From the NCBI RefSeq assembly GCF_020510705.1, contig NZ_CP075184.1:4278001-4342000 (forward strand): a stretch of 64,000 nucleotides of DNA, read 5' to 3'. Within the stretch, counting starts at the first letter, position 1, and every line of letters starts with the position of its first letter. The notes under the pieces were generated by a model. That model ran no database searches. It was not told where the DNA came from and saw nothing but the letters and a program-made list of their open reading frames with translations. The position numbers and the translations under genes are program-made. Of the stretch, positions 8,563 to 18,554 are shown piece by piece. The stretch comes from Acidovorax radicis. Lineage in GTDB: Bacteria; Pseudomonadota; Gammaproteobacteria; Burkholderiales; Burkholderiaceae_C.

Positions 8563-9129
8563 CTACGGCGCCGGGCAGTCCTGCTCGTCGCTTTCCAGGG
8601 CAAACAGCTCAACCGGCTTGAGCCCAAGCCCCATCACACCCAGCGCCTCGGCCGCACCCCGGCTGAGGTCGATCACGCGGTTGCGGATGTGGGGGCCCCG
8701 GTCGTTGATGCGCACCACCACCGACCGTCCCGTGGCCTCGCTGCGCACGCAGACCCGCGTGCCAAAGGGCAAGGTGGGGTGTGCCGCGGTCAACGCCCGC
8801 ATGTCAAACAGTTCGCCACTGGCCGTGCGGCGCCTGTGGAACCGGGCGCCATACCATGACGCGAGTCCCACTTCATCGGCTTGCAGGCCCAGGGGGGAGG
8901 CATCGACGCTGACGGGTGGCGGCGCAGGTGGCGGGTCGATCAACATGGATTCCCCCGGCACCGTGAGGAGATTCGGCGCCAGGTCTTGCGGCTGTGCCGA
9001 CAGGCCCTGGGCCCGTGCAACAGGCAACGCAGCCCCCAAGACACACGCCGCCACAACGCACCCCACCAAGCCTGGCCCAGAGACCAGGAAACCAAGCTGC
9101 GCAAACGTGACCCGTCTGCGCCCCGCCAT
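8563..9129 (-). CDS. RlpA-like septal ring / double-psi beta-barrel protein
   Basis: The 188-residue exported protein has a basic N-terminus and hydrophobic segment (VGCVVAACVLGAALPVARA, probable signal peptide), a proline-rich spacer, and a C-terminal RlpA-type double-psi barrel. The barrel carries GLASWYGARFHRRRTASGE, LPFGTRVCV, VVVRINDRGP and RVIDLSRGAAEALG. RlpA proteins bind or cleave denuded septal peptidoglycan. There is no lipobox cysteine directly after the hydrophobic segment and no SPOR domain. Its ATG overlaps the metF stop by one base (TGATG), so it is probably translated with metF, an unusual partnership. Confidence 0.87.
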   Translation of the reverse strand: MAGRRRVTFAQLGFLVSGPGLVGCVVAACVLGAALPVARAQGLSAQPQDLAPNLLTVPGESMLIDPPPAPPPVSVDASPLGLQADEVGLASWYGARFHRRRTASGELFDMRALTAAHPTLPFGTRVCVRSEATGRSVVVRINDRGPHIRNRVIDLSRGAAEALGVMGLGLKPVELFALESDEQDCPAP

Positions 9130-9980
9130 CAGATCCCCAGCCGGCGACAGATTTCGAGAGTCGCCGCGCTTTGGTTCATGGTGTAGAAATGCAGTGCCGG
9201 GACGCCTGCACTGCGCAACTGGTCACACAGGTCCGTCACCACATCGAGGCCAAAGGCCTTGATGCTGGCCGTGTCGTCGCCGAACGCCTGCAAGCGCAAG
9301 CGAATCCAGCGCGGGATTTCAGCACCACTGGCGTCCGAGAAACGCATCAGCTGCGTCGAACTGCTGATCGGCATGATGCCTGGCACCACAGGCACGTCGA
9401 CCCCCAGCCGCCGGGCATCCTCCACAAAGCGAAAATACGCATCGCTGTTGTAAAAATACTGGGTGATGGAGGAGTCCGCCCCCGCCAATACCTTGGTCGC
9501 ATAGGCTTGCAGGTCCGCCTGCGGCGACCTGGCCTGGGGATGCACTTCAGGGTAGGCCGCGACTTCAATGTGGAAATCCCGCCCCGTCTCGGCACGAATG
9601 AAGGCTACCAAGTCGCTGGCATAGTGAAACTCGCCCCCCGCGCCATAGCCGCTGGGCAGGTCTCCGCGCAATGCCACCAGGCGCTTGACTCCCATGGCCT
9701 TCAGAGTGGCCAACTCCTCGCGCACGGACTGGCGTGTGGCACCAATGCACGAAAAGTGGGACGCGGCGCCCACGCCTTCTGCCAGGATCTCACGCACGGT
9801 GCCAAAGGTGCCTTCTTGGGTGGAACCACCGGCCCCATAGGTCACCGAGCAAAAATCGGGCTGCAGGGTGTAAAGCTGCTGGCGCACGCCACGCAACTTC
9901 TCCACGCCCTCGGGGGTTTTGGGCGGGAAGAACTCAAAACTTACCGGGAATCCGGTGCCTTGCGCGCTGGCTGCGTTCAT
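9129..9980 (-). CDS. metF: 5,10-methylenetetrahydrofolate reductase
   Basis: The 283-residue FAD-dependent TIM-barrel enzyme makes 5-methyl-THF for methionine synthesis. Visible motifs are SFEFFPPKT at the start, DFCSVTYGAGGST, HFSCIGATR, LVALRGDLP and ITQYFYNSDAY. The ATG overlaps the tlyA stop by 4 bases (9977-9980). Together with ahcY upstream this forms a methyl-cycle block: AhcY removes SAH, MetF supplies methyl groups. No metE or metH lies in the window. Confidence 0.97.
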   Translation of the reverse strand: MNAASAQGTGFPVSFEFFPPKTPEGVEKLRGVRQQLYTLQPDFCSVTYGAGGSTQEGTFGTVREILAEGVGAASHFSCIGATRQSVREELATLKAMGVKRLVALRGDLPSGYGAGGEFHYASDLVAFIRAETGRDFHIEVAAYPEVHPQARSPQADLQAYATKVLAGADSSITQYFYNSDAYFRFVEDARRLGVDVPVVPGIMPISSSTQLMRFSDASGAEIPRWIRLRLQAFGDDTASIKAFGLDVVTDLCDQLRSAGVPALHFYTMNQSAATLEICRRLGI

Positions 9981-10978
9981 GCGGCCCTCCTTGCGTATAC
10001 AAAAAACTCGCGGTTTCCGTCACCGCCATCGATGGTGCTGGGCAGCCACGCCACCACCGCCAGCCCCTGCTCAGCGCAGGCCTCGCGGATGCGCGTTTCC
10101 ACCACCCCATACAAGGCTTCATCCCGCACGATACCGCCTTTGCCCACCTGGCCCGGTTGCAATTCAAATTGCGGCTTGACCAGCATGAGCAATGCACTTT
10201 CGGGTTTCATCAACGGCACCAGGGCAGGCAAAACCAGCGTAAGGGAGATGAAGGACAAATCGCCGGTGACGAGGTCGAACGCGGGCGTGATGTCCACGGC
10301 TTCGCGGCCTTCCCTGCGACGGCGCACGGTGGGCAGTGCCCCCTCGGCGCGGGAATTCTCCCTGGCAACCCGTTCGGCCTTGAAGGCCTCCACGTCCTGC
10401 TCCTTGGCATCGTCGCTGTCGTCGTATTCCTCGTCCACCAGGCCGCCATTGCGCATCCAGCTATAGGGCGCGACCGGCTGGGTGTCGTTGTCATCGGGGT
10501 CTTGCTCCACACGCTCACACAGCGCTTCTTCGCACGCTTCCTGCAGCGACTCGGCCGTCATGGCGCGGGCGTTCAGGCCCTCCACGCCCACCACGCGCAC
10601 GTCGCTGCGCAGGCGCTCGTGCAACTGGCCATGGCCTACATCCACACCAATGACCTGCGCTGCGCCCTGCTGAAGCAGGCAGTCGGTAAAGCCGCCCGTG
10701 CTCTGGCCCACGTCCAGGCAACGCCAACCGGCCACCGCCAGCCCCGTGGCCTTGAGAGCGCCCTCCAGCTTGAGCCCACCGCGCGAGAGGTACCGGGCTT
10801 CGGCGCTGTCGAGCAATTCGACCTCGGCGATGCCAGGAATGTCATCGCCGTTTTTTGTCACCTTCTGCCAAGGCAATCCCTGCGAGAGTCGCCACTGCAC
10901 ACCGGCTGCAATGAGCCGCTGTGCCTGGGACCGGGTGGCGGCATGGCCGCGCTCCACCAAAAACACGTCTGCGCGCAT
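9977..10978 (-). CDS. tlyA: TlyA-family rRNA 2'-O-methyltransferase with large acidic insertion
   Basis: The 333-residue protein combines an N-terminal S4 RNA-binding domain (MRADVFLVERGHAATRSQAQRLI) with an FtsJ-like methyltransferase: CLDVGQSTGGFTDCLL, IGVDVGHGQL, then VTGDLSFISL and LVKPQFELQPGQVGKGG. Family members are usually about 240-270 residues. The excess is an insertion at about residues 148-228 that is strongly acidic (DPDDND, DEEYDDSDDAKEQD) and ends in a basic patch (VRRRREGRE). The start is ATG 10978, with AAGGA 7 bases upstream; the TTG at 10999 lacks a site. It overlaps metF by 4 bases. Confidence 0.9.
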   Translation of the reverse strand: MRADVFLVERGHAATRSQAQRLIAAGVQWRLSQGLPWQKVTKNGDDIPGIAEVELLDSAEARYLSRGGLKLEGALKATGLAVAGWRCLDVGQSTGGFTDCLLQQGAAQVIGVDVGHGQLHERLRSDVRVVGVEGLNARAMTAESLQEACEEALCERVEQDPDDNDTQPVAPYSWMRNGGLVDEEYDDSDDAKEQDVEAFKAERVARENSRAEGALPTVRRRREGREAVDITPAFDLVTGDLSFISLTLVLPALVPLMKPESALLMLVKPQFELQPGQVGKGGIVRDEALYGVVETRIREACAEQGLAVVAWLPSTIDGGDGNREFFVYARRAA

Positions 10979-11000
10979 CGCGCCATCCTTTGGAGTCAAA

Positions 11001-11050
11001 TTAGCCCCTAGCGCTTATTGGACAAGCGCTAGCAGCTATGTTTTTTGAAG
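11001..11050 (+). repeat. Dispersed palindromic repeat, copy B
   Basis: This is one of the cleanest copies: CTAGCGCTTATTGGACAAGC continues into GCTAGCAGCTATG and a T-run. The inner arms AGCGCTT and AAGCGCT are perfect complements. It lies between ahcY and tlyA, next to the hairpin at 11058-11081. Confidence 0.8.
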
Positions 11051-11057
11051 CAAACAT

Positions 11058-11081
11058 GCATGCAGGCTAACGCCTGCATGC
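11058..11081. terminator. Perfect 10-bp hairpin downstream of ahcY
   Basis: GCATGCAGGC (11058-11067) and GCCTGCATGC (11072-11081) pair exactly around TAAC. It begins 15 bases beyond the ahcY stop. On the minus strand it is followed by ATGTTTGCTTC rather than an uninterrupted T-run. It may be a weak terminator or mRNA 3'-end stabiliser rather than a full stop to transcription into tlyA. Confidence 0.5.
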
Positions 11082-11095
11082 GGCTCACCCGCCGA

Positions 11096-12529
<1,434 letters not shown>

Positions 12530-12601
12530 GATGGTGTGCTCCAAAGCGTGTTTGAAAAACCACTGATCGGGGTGTGAAAAGCTCACCACACGAGAAGTGG
12601 A

Positions 12602-12671
12602 TGAGCGTCGTTGCTGAATGACTCCGAGCCTCACGCCCCGCCTTTGCTGGGGGCGCTGCAACGCTCCTCGG
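12602..12671 (-). ncRNA. SAH riboswitch upstream of ahcY
   Basis: Read on the minus strand, CCGAGGAGCG starts at 12671, followed by TTGCAGC, a GC-rich hairpin, then GAGGCTCGG and finally CAACGACGCTCA ending at 12602. The P1 strands (CCGAG and CTCGG) and the pseudoknot-forming GAGCG with CGCTC have the order and content known for the SAH riboswitch class, which precedes ahcY in betaproteobacteria. It lies about 70 bases upstream of the ahcY ATG and begins within a few bases of the predicted transcription start. SAH binding is known to raise expression in this class. Confidence 0.9.
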
Positions 12672-12679
12672 ATCGGCGC

Positions 12680-12709
12680 ATTATAAAAGCACCGGCGCAC
12701 CGCAGGCCA
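12680..12709 (-). promoter_or_regulatory. Promoter for riboswitch and ahcY
   Basis: A perfect TATAAT occupies 12680-12685 on the minus strand. The -35 region is poor (TGGCCT at 12704-12709, 18-base spacing), so I rest the call mainly on the -10 box and on its position: transcription would start near 12673, right at the riboswitch. Confidence 0.65.
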
Positions 12710-12939
12710 TCGGCACGCACACTCACTCCCCATTCACACCATTTCCTGCGCGGTGCATCTGCGTGCCCACCCCCATTTGCCGCGTGCGAACCTTGCGCAG
12801 GCCCATGCTGCAACGGTTTAGCGCGGATCGCGGAGAACGGGGCGCGGGTGCCCGGTAAAATCCGCGCATCCGGGCGCCTGTGCGCCTACCGCGCCACCTG
12901 CCGCAGTGCACGCCCCGACCTTCTTCTGGAAATCCCCCT
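12686..12939. other. Intergenic remainder between ahcY promoter and prfC
   Basis: This is the rest of a 410-base gap between divergent ahcY and prfC. I see no further gene, tRNA or repeat. The prfC promoter should lie here, but no convincing hexamer pair was found. Confidence 0.5.
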
Positions 12940-14568
12940 GTGTCTTACGCCTCCGAAACCCGGCGCCGCCGCACCTTTGCCATCATTTCCCACCCCGACG
13001 CCGGTAAAACGACGCTGACGGAAAAGCTGCTGCTGTTCTCGGGCGCGATCCAGATCGCCGGCGCCGTCAAGGGCCGCAAAGCAAGCCGCCACGCAACCTC
13101 CGACTGGATGGAGATCGAAAAGCAGCGCGGCATCTCAGTGGCCTCGTCGGTCATGCAGATGCTCTACCGCGACCATGTGATCAACCTGCTCGACACGCCC
13201 GGCCACAAGGACTTCTCGGAAGACACCTACCGCGTGCTCACGGCCGTGGACTCGGCCCTGATGGTGATCGACGCCGCCAACGGCGTGGAAGCGCAAACGC
13301 GCCGCCTGATCGAGGTCTGCCGCCAGCGCGATACCCCCATCATCACCTTCGTCAACAAAATGGACCGCGAGGTGCGCGACCCGCTCGACATCCTCGACGA
13401 GGTCGAGCGCGAACTCGGCATGCCCTGCTGCCCCATCACCTGGCCCGTAGGCCAGGGCAAGAGTTTTGGCGGCATCATCAATCTGCGCACGCAGACCATG
13501 ACCGTGTTCACGCCGGGCAGCGATCGCGGCCCCAAAGACTTCGAAGTGGTGCCACTGACCGAGGCCGATCGACTGCGCAAGCGCTTTGGACCGTCGTTTG
13601 ACGATGCACTCGAGAGCATGGAACTGGCCGTCGGGGCGTCTGCCGCCTGGAACCACGAAGACTTCCTGGCGGGCAAACTCACGCCCGTGTTTTTCGGCTC
13701 TGGCGTGAACAACTTCGGTGTCATGGAGGTGTTGGACGCCGTGGTGGACATGTCGCCCCCGCCCGGCCCGCGCATCAGCACGCTGCAAGTCAACAAGCAG
13801 CCGGTGGTCAAGACCATCCAGCCCGAGGACGAAGGCTTTGCCGGCGTGGTCTTCAAGGTGCAGGCCAACATGGACGCCAACCACCGCGACCGCATCGCAT
13901 TTGTGCGCGTGGCCTCGGGCAAATACATGCCCGGCATGAAACTCAAGGTGCAACGCACCGGCAAAGAACTGCGTCCCACCTCGGTGGTGACTTTCATGAG
14001 CCAGCGCCGCGAAGCCGTCGAAGAAGCCTTTGCAGGCGACATCATCGGCTTCACCACCCACGGCGGCGTGCAGTTGGGAGACACCATTACCGACGGCGCC
14101 AACCTGCAGTTCACCGGCCTGCCCTTCTTCGCGCCCGAAATGTTCATGACCGTGGTGCTCAAGAACCCGTTGCGCACCAAGCAGCTACAGCAGGGCCTCG
14201 CCCAGCTGGGCGAGGAAGGCGCCATCCAGGTCTTCAAGCCCGACGCCGGCGGCAACATGCTGCTGGGCGCCGTGGGGCAACTGCAGTTTGAAGTGGTGCA
14301 ACACCGCCTCAAGGCCGAATACGACGCCGACGTGCGCCTGGAAGGCTGTCAGTACACCGGTGCGCGCTGGATCACGGCCGATAACGCGGTCGACCTGCGC
14401 GCCTTCACCGACGCCTACCCCCTGCGCCTGGCGCACGATGCAGCGGACACGCTGGCGTATCTGTGCACCTCGCCGTATGACGTTCGGCTGGCACAGGAGC
14501 GGTTTCCGAAGATTCATTTTCATCCGCTGCGGGAGCATGCGGGGTTGGCGCTGCAGGCCAATGCTTGA
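12940..14568 (+). CDS. prfC: Peptide chain release factor 3
   Basis: The 542-residue GTPase recycles RF1/RF2 from the ribosome after termination. G-domain motifs are ISHPDAGKTTLTEKLL (G1), LLDTPGHKDFSED (G3) and FVNKMDRE (G4); the C-terminal RF3 region includes QLQFEVVQHRLKAEYD. The start chosen is GTG 12940 (VSYASETRRRRTFAII), which puts the G domain at the family position; the frame continues upstream to 12880 but that part is not family-like. Only 12 bases separate the stop from the next gene, so the glycan-modification cluster may be partly transcribed from the prfC promoter. Confidence 0.96.
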   Translation: MSYASETRRRRTFAIISHPDAGKTTLTEKLLLFSGAIQIAGAVKGRKASRHATSDWMEIEKQRGISVASSVMQMLYRDHVINLLDTPGHKDFSEDTYRVLTAVDSALMVIDAANGVEAQTRRLIEVCRQRDTPIITFVNKMDREVRDPLDILDEVERELGMPCCPITWPVGQGKSFGGIINLRTQTMTVFTPGSDRGPKDFEVVPLTEADRLRKRFGPSFDDALESMELAVGASAAWNHEDFLAGKLTPVFFGSGVNNFGVMEVLDAVVDMSPPPGPRISTLQVNKQPVVKTIQPEDEGFAGVVFKVQANMDANHRDRIAFVRVASGKYMPGMKLKVQRTGKELRPTSVVTFMSQRREAVEEAFAGDIIGFTTHGGVQLGDTITDGANLQFTGLPFFAPEMFMTVVLKNPLRTKQLQQGLAQLGEEGAIQVFKPDAGGNMLLGAVGQLQFEVVQHRLKAEYDADVRLEGCQYTGARWITADNAVDLRAFTDAYPLRLAHDAADTLAYLCTSPYDVRLAQERFPKIHFHPLREHAGLALQANA

Positions 14569-14580
14569 CCGTTCCCTACC

Positions 14581-17500
14581 ATGAGCACAGCACAATCGTC
14601 CGCGCAAGCCCCACATACCGGAAACAATTTCGACGCCATCCGCATTTTTGCGGCTTGCATGGTGCTGATCAGTCATCAATACGCCCTGACTGGTCAGACG
14701 GAGCCCTCTTTTTTTGGCATCCATAGCGTTGGCGGACTCGCGGTCACCATCTTCTTTGTTATCAGCGGTTATTTGGTCGCCGCCAGTTGGCAACGGGACC
14801 CGAACATATGGCGATTTGCTTTGCGGCGCTTTCTACGTATCTGGCCCGCGTTGACGTTCTGCATCGTCACCACCGCCTACGTACTCGGTGCTTGGGTCAC
14901 GGAATTGCCACTAACTGAATACCTGACGCACAGAGCCACAGCGAACTACCTGTATGGCGTTTGGATGAAGGTCCACTTCGTATTGCCGGGGGTTTTTGAG
15001 AACAATCCCTACCCACTCAGTGTGAACGGCTCACTTTGGACAATTCCCATTGAAGTACGCTGCTACGTATTCCTCGGGTTGGCGGGGTTGATCGGGCTGC
15101 TCAAATATCGCCTCGTTTTCCTTTCATGTGTTGCACTTCTCATATCCTGGTTCCTAATCCGCAGTAATGCAGATTTGATCGGCACCGTTAACTACGGGAA
15201 AGAACTCAGCGCATTTTTCCTCGCTGGCGCCGCATTGCAAGCGCTAGAGCCTTATTGGAGTCGAAGGCCTGCCCTTTGGGCTGCCGCCATCGGCGCCATC
15301 TTCGCTTTCACGTGGGCCATGGGTTGGCGTCATAGTGCATTGTTGGTCGGCCTGCCGCTTTTGATCATTTATGCAGCCACACGATCCACGCCTTTCCTTC
15401 GCCGCGCAGGACGCTGGGGAGATCCGTCCTATGGCATTTACCTGTTCGCCTTTCCGGTTCAGCAGGCTGTTATCCAACATATGTGGCCAGATTTCGGATT
15501 TGCGGGCACGCTTACCTTGGTACTGCTAGCCACCGTGGCGCTGGCCTATATGAGTTGGCACATGATCGAGAAGCAAGCGCTGAAATTCAAGCCTAGCCGC
15601 CAGCAATCCGCGTTTCATATTTCTTTGCTACGACGCGCCCAAACCGGACTGAGAGAATTGCCATGGGCTGGACTGTGGCCGCTTGTCGCATGTATCGTTG
15701 GGCTGCGTTTTTGCCTCAAGCGTCTGGATGCTCCTGTTTTAGTAGATCCAGCTTATTCCTATCTACCTGCAGCCCGGGCGCTGCTAAACCAAGGGTGGAC
15801 CTTTCTACTGCAACCAGAGAGCTACCGAGTAACGCCGCTAGCCTATCTGTGGCCTGCACTTTGGGGTGTCGACACCACGTGGATCCGTATCGCCAACATG
15901 GGCTTATGGATCGGCTGCGTGTGGTTCTTGTGGCGCACCTGCCTTCTACTGGGGGGCTATCGCGCGGGAGTCGTTGCAATGCTCCTCCTTCTATCGCCCG
16001 AGCTAGTGCGCTATTTCCCGACAGAGATGACGGAGCCGCTTTATTTATTTGGAGTTTTTGGTTGGATGCATGCTGCGGCCCGCATCATGTTGGGAAAAGA
16101 ACGATCCATGTCTGCGGTAGCACAGGGTGCTTGCATGTTGACAATTACTTTGTTAGCGCGACCCGTCTTTCAATTCATTGCGCCTGCCGCATTGTTAGGT
16201 TGCCTGTGCTGCTTGGCATACTGGGCATTATCTAAAAAAGTAATTTCTGCTACAGGGTGGAAACATCGAATACCGACCGTCGCAATGAGCCTGGGGTTTG
16301 GCTTAGTTATTCCGCTCGCACTGATTATTAAAAACGGTGTAGTTTTTGGTCTGTGGGGTTTAGGAACAGGCTCAGGTATTGGGCTTTATTTAGGCACACA
16401 TCCACTGTTCCAGGGGGCGGAACCGGGATTTTTAGGTTTTGATTTCGATGTCAATCTGATGGCTGCGTTGGCCAACCAAGCGGGGCACTCACATTCGCTC
16501 GCGGCGGACTGGGCAACGCGCCAAGCGGCAATCTGGCAGCTGCAGTCAATGTCCATCGCTGACTCAATGGCGTTTTTTGCGCGCAAGTTATGGTGGTGGC
16601 TAGCACATCATCCTGCGCAAATCGAGGCTTTTGGTAGTTCTCTTCGCAAGCTCCGCTTCTTCGAGTTGGCAACAGTAGGGCTATCTATTGTTTGGCTCGT
16701 CTATGGAGGGCTTCGGAAAACCGGTTCAATTCGGTCTGCCCGCATCGCGATTGCTCCGGCGCAATGGTCCTTTGCTGCATTCTTACTAGCCATGTTCCTC
16801 ATCATGTTGGCTCAGCTATTACCTATTCTTCATAACAGTCGCTATAGCTCAACGTTGCTGGATCCGTGGCTTATCCCTCTGGCAGCATTTGGAGTCACCT
16901 TTCTTCTACAGCCAATTTTTCAGACAGGCCTTTCCCAAAATAGGCCGTGGTCCATCGGATCGGCACTACGTCGCACGGCATTCAGAGCCCCCCCCCTCGT
17001 AGCGTTCGTAATAATCCTGATCTTGACATTTGGCGGATACAACCTTGCCCGGAAACGAGAGCACATCGCAATCGACCCTATGCACATGGGCCAAACAATC
17101 GCACGTTTGGAAATTTCAGACAGCAATCGAATCAAGCCAAATGGCATGGACGTTCAAGGTGACCGAGCGTGGATCACGACGAGATCATCCGCAACGCTGA
17201 ATATCGTCATAGATCAACGTGATGTCGATCTATTGGCCCAGGCCAATCTATTCAACGCTCTCTGGGAAACAGAGATGGCAGTGCGTGCACCAGGCAGGCG
17301 CTGCGGAATCGCAGAGACCGCTTACCAGACTACCGATACCCGTATCCTCCAGCCCGCAGAGAGACTATCCTTGCTTTTGCCAATGGTAGCTGACGGCGAG
17401 TTTCATAAGCTAGTGACGCACGCCAACCGAGAACTGCGCCCCCACGAATCGGGAAGCTTGCGACTTGTACTTAACTGCCCAATCGGGACTCTCGTAGAGT

Positions 17501-17592
17501 GGCGTGGTACACGATTACTGGAAAGCCGTCATGCATGGGATGCTGCTGCCCATGTTTCACACCAACCCCTCACCCCAGTCTCCAAAGAATGA
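14581..17592 (+). CDS. Acyltransferase-3 / GT-C glycosyltransferase-like fusion, 1003 residues
   Basis: The N-terminal third is an OafA/acyltransferase-3 domain: FDAIRIFAACMVLISH with the catalytic-type histidine near 37, FFVISGYLVAASW, LRRFLRIWPAL and NGSLWTIPIEVRCYVF, with about ten membrane segments to about 335. A second polytopic block starts near 365. Its first loop, LVDPAYSYLPAARALLNQGW, resembles the acidic loop-1 of GT-C (PMT/ArnT, GtrC-like) enzymes that use polyprenyl-phosphate sugars. A non-membrane C-terminal part (about 825-1003) follows the last hydrophobic segment. The gene is AT-richer than its neighbours and ends in ATGA shared with the GT2 gene. Proposed role: adding a sugar and an acyl group to a surface glycan; substrate unknown. 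The GT-C assignment is inference. Confidence 0.72.
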   Translation: MSTAQSSAQAPHTGNNFDAIRIFAACMVLISHQYALTGQTEPSFFGIHSVGGLAVTIFFVISGYLVAASWQRDPNIWRFALRRFLRIWPALTFCIVTTAYVLGAWVTELPLTEYLTHRATANYLYGVWMKVHFVLPGVFENNPYPLSVNGSLWTIPIEVRCYVFLGLAGLIGLLKYRLVFLSCVALLISWFLIRSNADLIGTVNYGKELSAFFLAGAALQALEPYWSRRPALWAAAIGAIFAFTWAMGWRHSALLVGLPLLIIYAATRSTPFLRRAGRWGDPSYGIYLFAFPVQQAVIQHMWPDFGFAGTLTLVLLATVALAYMSWHMIEKQALKFKPSRQQSAFHISLLRRAQTGLRELPWAGLWPLVACIVGLRFCLKRLDAPVLVDPAYSYLPAARALLNQGWTFLLQPESYRVTPLAYLWPALWGVDTTWIRIANMGLWIGCVWFLWRTCLLLGGYRAGVVAMLLLLSPELVRYFPTEMTEPLYLFGVFGWMHAAARIMLGKERSMSAVAQGACMLTITLLARPVFQFIAPAALLGCLCCLAYWALSKKVISATGWKHRIPTVAMSLGFGLVIPLALIIKNGVVFGLWGLGTGSGIGLYLGTHPLFQGAEPGFLGFDFDVNLMAALANQAGHSHSLAADWATRQAAIWQLQSMSIADSMAFFARKLWWWLAHHPAQIEAFGSSLRKLRFFELATVGLSIVWLVYGGLRKTGSIRSARIAIAPAQWSFAAFLLAMFLIMLAQLLPILHNSRYSSTLLDPWLIPLAAFGVTFLLQPIFQTGLSQNRPWSIGSALRRTAFRAPPLVAFVIILILTFGGYNLARKREHIAIDPMHMGQTIARLEISDSNRIKPNGMDVQGDRAWITTRSSATLNIVIDQRDVDLLAQANLFNALWETEMAVRAPGRRCGIAETAYQTTDTRILQPAERLSLLLPMVADGEFHKLVTHANRELRPHESGSLRLVLNCPIGTLVEWRGTRLLESRHAWDAAAHVSHQPLTPVSKE

Positions 17593-18554
17593 GCACCACA
17601 ACTCAACCTACACCAACCATCGCCGTCATCATTCCTTGCTATAACGAAGAACTCGCAATCAAACAGGTCCTTCTTGCATTCAGAGCATCACTGCCCCACG
17701 CCCACCTTTACGTCTTCGACAACAACTCCACCGACGGCACTGCCGAAACTGCGAGTGCAAATGGAGCAACAGTGATTCATGTTCCGCTGCGCGGCAAGGG
17801 CAACGTTGTAAGACGCATGTTCGCGGATGTGGAGGCTGATGTGTATGTAATGGTGGATGGTGACGCGACGTACCATGCACCATCAGCGCGCAAGTTGATT
17901 GATGCACTTATTGAACGACGTCTTGATATGGTGGTCGGCGCGCGCGTGGAGCCGGATTCCGAGCCAGCGCTTTCATATCGACCAGGACACCGTTTGGGTA
18001 ACAAACTTTTGACGGGATGCGTGCAGATGATTTTTGGCGGTAGTTTCAGGGACATGCTCTCCGGCTATCGCGTGTTCTCACGCCGCTATGTCAAATCATT
18101 TCCCGCGCAGTCGCACGGATTCGAAATCGAAACAGAATTGAATGTGCATGCGCTTGAGTTGCGCATGCCCTGTGCGGAAATCGATACCCCGTACGGGGCG
18201 CGCCCTGAAGGCTCCAGCAGCAAACTCTCCACCTACCGGGACGGCTGGCGCATTCTGAAAACGATAGGACGGCTGGTACTCAGCGAAAAACCGTTGCAGT
18301 TCTTTGGCTGGCTTGGCCTCGTTTTGATGCTGGTGTCTGTGGCCCTTGTGGCCCCAATCATTCTGGAGTTCGAGCAAACCGGCCAAGTTCGCCGTTTTCC
18401 GACACTCGGACTGGTCACCGGTCTGATGTTATGCGGTGCAGTGGCAGTTGTCAGTGGTTTGATACTTCATGGAATCACACAGATGCGCCGTGAGCTCAAA
18501 CGGTTCACCTACTTAGGCATTAGAGACCTCGGTAACGGTAACGCAAAATCGTGA
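17589..18554 (+). CDS. Family 2 glycosyltransferase, GtrB/DPM1-like (polyprenyl-phosphate sugar synthase)
   Basis: The 321-residue protein has a GT-A fold glycosyltransferase domain (VIIPCYNEE, FDNNSTDGT, MVDGDATY with the DXD-type metal motif, DMLSGYRVFSRR, HGFEIETELNVHAL). Two C-terminal membrane segments follow (about 230-255 and 268-292). This layout is that of enzymes that load a sugar from NDP-sugar onto undecaprenyl phosphate at the inner face of the membrane. ATG 17589 lies inside the stop of the preceding gene (ATGA) and the stop overlaps the following GTG, so translation is probably coupled on both sides. Confidence 0.88.
   Translation: MSTTTQPTPTIAVIIPCYNEELAIKQVLLAFRASLPHAHLYVFDNNSTDGTAETASANGATVIHVPLRGKGNVVRRMFADVEADVYVMVDGDATYHAPSARKLIDALIERRLDMVVGARVEPDSEPALSYRPGHRLGNKLLTGCVQMIFGGSFRDMLSGYRVFSRRYVKSFPAQSHGFEIETELNVHALELRMPCAEIDTPYGARPEGSSSKLSTYRDGWRILKTIGRLVLSEKPLQFFGWLGLVLMLVSVALVAPIILEFEQTGQVRRFPTLGLVTGLMLCGAVAVVSGLILHGITQMRRELKRFTYLGIRDLGNGNAKS

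Noticed and set aside
12530..12733. N-terminal extension of ahcY by 68 codons
   Set aside because: This DNA is the riboswitch and leader; AhcY family start is at 12529.
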